Origin: Scylla paramamosain
Taxonomy: Eukaryota; Arthropoda; Malacostraca; Decapoda; Portunidae
Assembly (NCBI RefSeq): GCF_035594125.1
Contig: NC_087152.1
Span: 10,588,501 to 10,652,500 of the forward strand
Length of the DNA stretch: 64,000 nt
Direction: 5' to 3'
Shown: positions 60,198-64,000 of the stretch, one piece after another
Layout: each line of letters begins with the position of its first letter
How positions within the stretch are numbered: the first letter of the stretch is position 1
Made by a program: the position numbers and the translations under genes
Notes under the pieces: generated by a model
Database searches by the model: none
The model's input: the letters and a program-made list of their open reading frames with translations, nothing else
What the model was told of the DNA's origin: nothing

Positions 60198-60710
60198 GTT
60201 CTCCCTCCCACACACACATACATACTGACAAACAAACAAGCAAAAATGAATGCACCAGACTCATTCGCGTTTGTTGACATGACAGGCGTCACGCCCGCAC
60301 TGTTTTTACTAATGATTCAGCTCCATAAAATTCACCGCTTGCCGCCGCACCTTTCATGGCAATATATTCTCGACATTAAAGAGCAAACAGGTCATATATA
60401 TTATAAACAAGTCTGGATACTTTTTTGGACTGTCACCTGCCTATCGGGAACGTGTCGAGAGATTAATGAGTATATGATCAATTTATCCATATAATCTTCC
60501 TTCCCCCTTCCATAAAAGCCGTCAGGCATAGACATGGCAGTTCCTGGACGAAACTTACCTACCTGTTTCCACCTATCATCCTCCTCCGTAAATTTATTTC
60601 ATCTTCTCTTAAAACTCCATATATAGTGATTCTACTCTTGCAACATGAGGTTTCTAAGTCTATTTCATTCATTTGCCATTCTATTTGAAAACCAATTCCT
60701 TTCTATCTCT
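59885..60710. other. Non-coding block with (CA)n
   Basis: (CA)n at 60150-60195. The plus-strand open frame at 60246-60494 has no recognisable motif and I do not call it a gene. Confidence 0.45.
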
Positions 60711-60711
60711 T

Positions 60712-60965
<254 letters not shown>

Positions 60966-61189
60966 GTCTCCTCTCAACTTCCAGTACAGGCGCGCCTCGG
61001 AACGTTTTCCGTATACGGAGCGACACGAAGTCCCAACATTCTTCCCCATGATATACGAAAAGGGTTGTCTAGGAGTAAAGTTTTCTTCACAGGTCCAGAA
61101 GTTTTCAAGAGAGCGTGTGTACCGTCATGCAGTACTCCGCTTAAGACACTACCGCTCATCTTATGGTACTGAGGTACTGGTGACTCCCC

Positions 61190-61192
<3 letters not shown>

Positions 61193-61263
<71 letters not shown>
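61193..61263. repeat. (CT)n microsatellite
   Basis: About 35 units. Confidence 0.97.
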
Positions 61264-61265
<2 letters not shown>

Positions 61266-61552
61266 CCATGCAAGGAAAGATACATATTTTACCTCATACA
61301 TTTCGGCACAAGGTAATCAGAAAGCACACAAGCAGCAGTGTTCCTTCCTCAGCAGTGCCTTCCCGTCCTTAACCTCGAGAAGTATAAATCTGGCGTCGGT
61401 ACAGTGACTTACGGAGTCGGCAAAACTCCCAGCCAAGACAAATTCCCGGTAAGTTGGACGACAAAGGAATGGAAAAACACTCATGGGAGAAGAGAGCGGC
61501 TGCCATCTCACCTCGCCAACTTGGGAAAAGAACATTCGCTCGCTCTGAAGTT

Positions 61553-61555
<3 letters not shown>

Positions 61556-61617
<62 letters not shown>
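61556..61617. repeat. (TG)n microsatellite
   Basis: About 31 units. Confidence 0.97.
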
Positions 61618-61618
<1 letters not shown>

Positions 61619-61639
61619 TAGTTATGAGCAGTTTCGTCC

Positions 61640-62180
61640 GCGGTGAATGTGCCACTTCAGCAATCTGTTGACTATGGTATTTAAGCTCTGATGTAGTACT
61701 GAAGAGAGAGTCGGATGGGGAAAACAGTGTTCAATGTAGCCACGTTCATGTTTGTTCCCTCTCTACCACACAGTAGACACACAAACACCATAGCTAGGCC
61801 CGCCCAGCAGCCATCACCACCACCATTAACAGGACGCTGCATCACGTATACTACTCTCCTAATACCATAAATTGAGCACAAGCAACCACCATCAACATGT
61901 ACCACCATTACCACCGGCGCCACCATTACGCCCATCACGAACCCCCATCACGAGCCCCAACACGAGCCCAGTTCACCCATCTATCCCTTACGCACTCCTG
62001 CAGCTGTGTGTCCTACCGTCCTCCTCCATCGTTGCCTTTCTGGCTTGTTGACGAACCTTAAAAGATAAATTTGAAAAATAGCTCTCCGTCCCTTCATGCA
62101 TATTCAGTGTCATAATGCACAATTACACCAAGGCCTGCGTGGGGATGCACTGCGGACCGGGCGACGCACACACCTTGCCC
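61640..62180. other. Non-coding block
   Basis: No gene recognised. ACCACCATTACCACC-like and CATCACGAGCCC-like short repeats lie at 61810-61970. Confidence 0.45.
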
Positions 62181-62182
62181 AG

Positions 62183-62590
62183 ACACATGGGAGACGGAAA
62201 GGCAAAGCTATCATAGCTGTCATGAGTACGAATGGATGGGTAACGTGAATGAATAAAATCCATACGAAGGAAGAAAAAACATCGATGACATGGACACATA
62301 GAACCAAACCCGTAGGGGACAGAAAGACAAGGGTGTTATAGCTGTCATAGGTACAAGTGGGTAGGACTGGATAGCGTGTACTCGTATGAATGAAAGCTAT
62401 ACGAAGAAGGAAAAAAAAAAATATCGAGGACGTGGAGAGATGAGAACCAGACACGTGGGGAACAGAAAAGCAAGGTTGACATAGGTGTTACAAATACGAA
62501 TGGATGGAAATGAATGTCGTGCATGAATGAAACCTATCCCAGAAGAAAAAATATGTCGAGAAAGAGGATAGATGAGAACGAAGACGCTGA
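62183..62590. repeat. Three-unit tandem repeat of about 125-142 bp
   Basis: Units start ACACATGGGAGACGGAAAGG (62183), CCCGTAGGGGACAGAAAGAC (62310) and ACACGTGGGGAACAGAAAAG (62451). Each continues through AAGC/AAGG, a TACGAATGGATGG-like core, GAATGAAACCTAT and GAAGAAAAAATATCGA. Identity is moderate, so the array is old. The minus-strand open frames over it mirror the repeat. Confidence 0.8.
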
Positions 62591-62599
62591 CATGAGAAG

Positions 62600-63054
62600 T
62601 GGAAGACGCAGGTGGAGGAAAACGGTAGGTCTTGTGGCCGTTCAAGACTAGAATTCATTAACAGTTGGATTATGGAAGGCGACTGAGAGAATTAAGCGAA
62701 GGAGGTCGGTTGCAGAATGGGAAATGGGAATGGGAAGGGTTAGAATCATCTGGGGAATACGATGGTGGCGCCACGTGAAGCAGGAGATGGAAAGGATAAA
62801 CAATAAGGAGAAAGCGAGGTAAGAAGACGTGTTATTGGAGGGGATGGAGGGATAATCTCTTATATAACTGCTGCCACCTCACTTGGTCCCATTTGCACCC
62901 CATCTATCCACTCATCCACTTATCCTCACCTCTCTATCTATCCAGTTATCTTCCACTACCACCTCTCTCTCTTTCTTTTCTGATCGTCACTCGGTTTAAG
63001 ATCCAATTACCATTTTTCACAGAATTCTCTTTCTTCCCTCTCTCTCTATTTGCA

Positions 63055-63055
<1 letters not shown>
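62600..63055. other. Non-coding block
   Basis: Purine-rich to about 62830, then pyrimidine-rich. No gene recognised. Confidence 0.45.

Positions 63056-63057
<2 letters not shown>

Positions 63058-63112
<55 letters not shown>
63058..63112. repeat. (CT)n microsatellite
   Basis: About 27 units. Confidence 0.97.
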
Positions 63113-63114
<2 letters not shown>

Positions 63115-63119
63115 GTATA

Positions 63120-63707
63120 TCGTAACCATTCTCCTCTTCTCTTCCCCTCTCTTAGCTTTTCTCCTTATTCTGCCTCGCCTCAGATCCAATTAACGGGTTT
63201 TCACCAGTAAACATTTGCTTCTCTCATTAGCTTTCTCTTTCCCCCTTCCTTCTGACCGGTCCTTCACCGAGGGCTCACTGTTTCCGGTTATAACGTTCAA
63301 ACTTGAAAAAGGAACACAAAAATTTGGTCGTCGGTCCTTAACTTTTCCAGCGTCTGGTCTGATACGTACATAAGAAAACATCTGTAGCACATAAGGAGGT
63401 TTGTCCAGAAGCTCGAGGCGGACTGAGTGTTGATGTTTTTTTCAGTTTCTTTTTTTTCATTCTTTTCCGTCGTATTTTTCTTTTTCACTTTCTTGTTTTC
63501 TCCGTGTCGCTACTAAAAGTTTTTCCAAGAGGTCTCGGTTTATCTAAATTCTAATCGTCTCCCGGGAGAGTGAATCGTGCGTACCCTTGAAGGACCTGGA
63601 AGGCCAGCGCCATCATGAATCTATACTCGTACTGCAACATGGCAACATTTTTTCTTTCTTGTTTTTTTCATTATGAGATGAAAAGTAAAAAAAAAAAAAT
63701 ACTACTA

Positions 63708-63710
<3 letters not shown>
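63120..63710. other. Non-coding block
   Basis: Pyrimidine-rich, no gene recognised. Confidence 0.45.

Positions 63711-63712
<2 letters not shown>

Positions 63713-63776
<64 letters not shown>
63713..63776. repeat. (CT)n microsatellite
   Basis: About 32 units. Confidence 0.97.
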
Positions 63777-63778
<2 letters not shown>

Positions 63779-63928
63779 CGTCATTTCCATCAGACAGTCA
63801 GCCAATCAGTTTCCCGGCTTGATCGTGTTTCCCGGCACACACACTCATTCACCAGCGTCTCTCGTGCAGGTGTCTCATGGAGCAGCCACAGCCAGGAGGG
63901 ACAGCGTTCCCGCCTACTCCTGGCAGCC

Positions 63929-63944
63929 ATGGCGTCATATCGAG
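63929..63944 (+). CDS. Possible first coding exon of a gene leaving the window
   Basis: GCCATGG is a strong Kozak context at 63929. ATG GCG TCA TAT CGA G reads MASYR and is followed by a donor G|GTCAGT. Upstream, a CCAAT box (GCCAATCAG, 63801) and a GC-rich leader fit a promoter. With only five codons visible the product cannot be named. Confidence 0.3.
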
Positions 63945-64000
63945 GTCAGTGAACTCCTCAAGAGGTTTTTTTTTTCCCCAGGCTTAAAGGTCCCTTGGTC

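Noticed and set aside
60246..60494. 82-residue plus-strand frame starting MNAPDSFAF
   Set aside because: No recognisable domain, no splice or promoter support; chance open frames of this size are expected.

Overview
This is a eukaryotic nuclear window, most likely from a decapod crustacean. That assignment is inference. It rests on the extreme load of (TA)n, (GA)n and (CA)n microsatellites, on non-LTR retrotransposons of the type common in crabs and shrimps, on a tRNA-Val-like SINE whose body resembles decapod SINEs, and on one animal gene with short exons and GT-AG introns. There is no operon structure, no Shine-Dalgarno site, no CRISPR array and no rRNA.

The only well-supported host gene is an EEPD1 orthologue (two helix-hairpin-helix motifs plus an endonuclease/exonuclease/phosphatase domain). 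It lies on the minus strand between 39946 and 22835. I rebuilt 13 coding exons by hand. Every junction has GT-AG sites and matching phase, and the sum is 1938 nt, which is 645 codons plus a stop. The protein starts with a myristoylation/palmitoylation-type MGQC end. Its introns hold most of the interesting mobile DNA: a 2.9 kb DNA transposon of an unassigned family (25826-28690), two elements with long inverted repeats (33879-34867 and 36745-37992), a decayed Tc1/mariner transposase (about 36340-36720), and nested pogo/Tigger-like elements (38189-39610). The terminal exon region carries a 97 bp tandem duplication that copies the splice acceptor, and a second, decayed copy of the exon.

Layout. 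1-3785: a near-complete but broken jockey-type LINE on the minus strand, set in degenerate repeats of about 70 bp. 3786-8540: microsatellites, a possible MITE and a frameshifted PHD-finger fragment. 8540-11542: two decayed CR1-like LINEs in opposite orientations. 11543-22480: AT-rich DNA with MITEs, a hAT-like element carrying a (TA)n core, a decayed CR1-like fragment, and a second jockey-type LINE copy broken up and duplicated together with (TA)n arrays. 22490-39978: EEPD1. 40000-47830: probable upstream region of EEPD1, with weak 5' exon candidates and a CpG-rich, promoter-like zone at 46380-47750. 47830-63700: no recognisable gene; microsatellites, a piggyBac-like MITE (50437-51086), several minisatellites, a LINE 3' end and a promoter-like block at 56400-56620. 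63800-64000: a possible first exon of a plus-strand gene leaving the window.

The recurring theme is that (TA)n arrays coincide with mobile-element ends or cores far more often than I would expect. The uncharacterised transposon at 25826-28690 is the best candidate for something undescribed.
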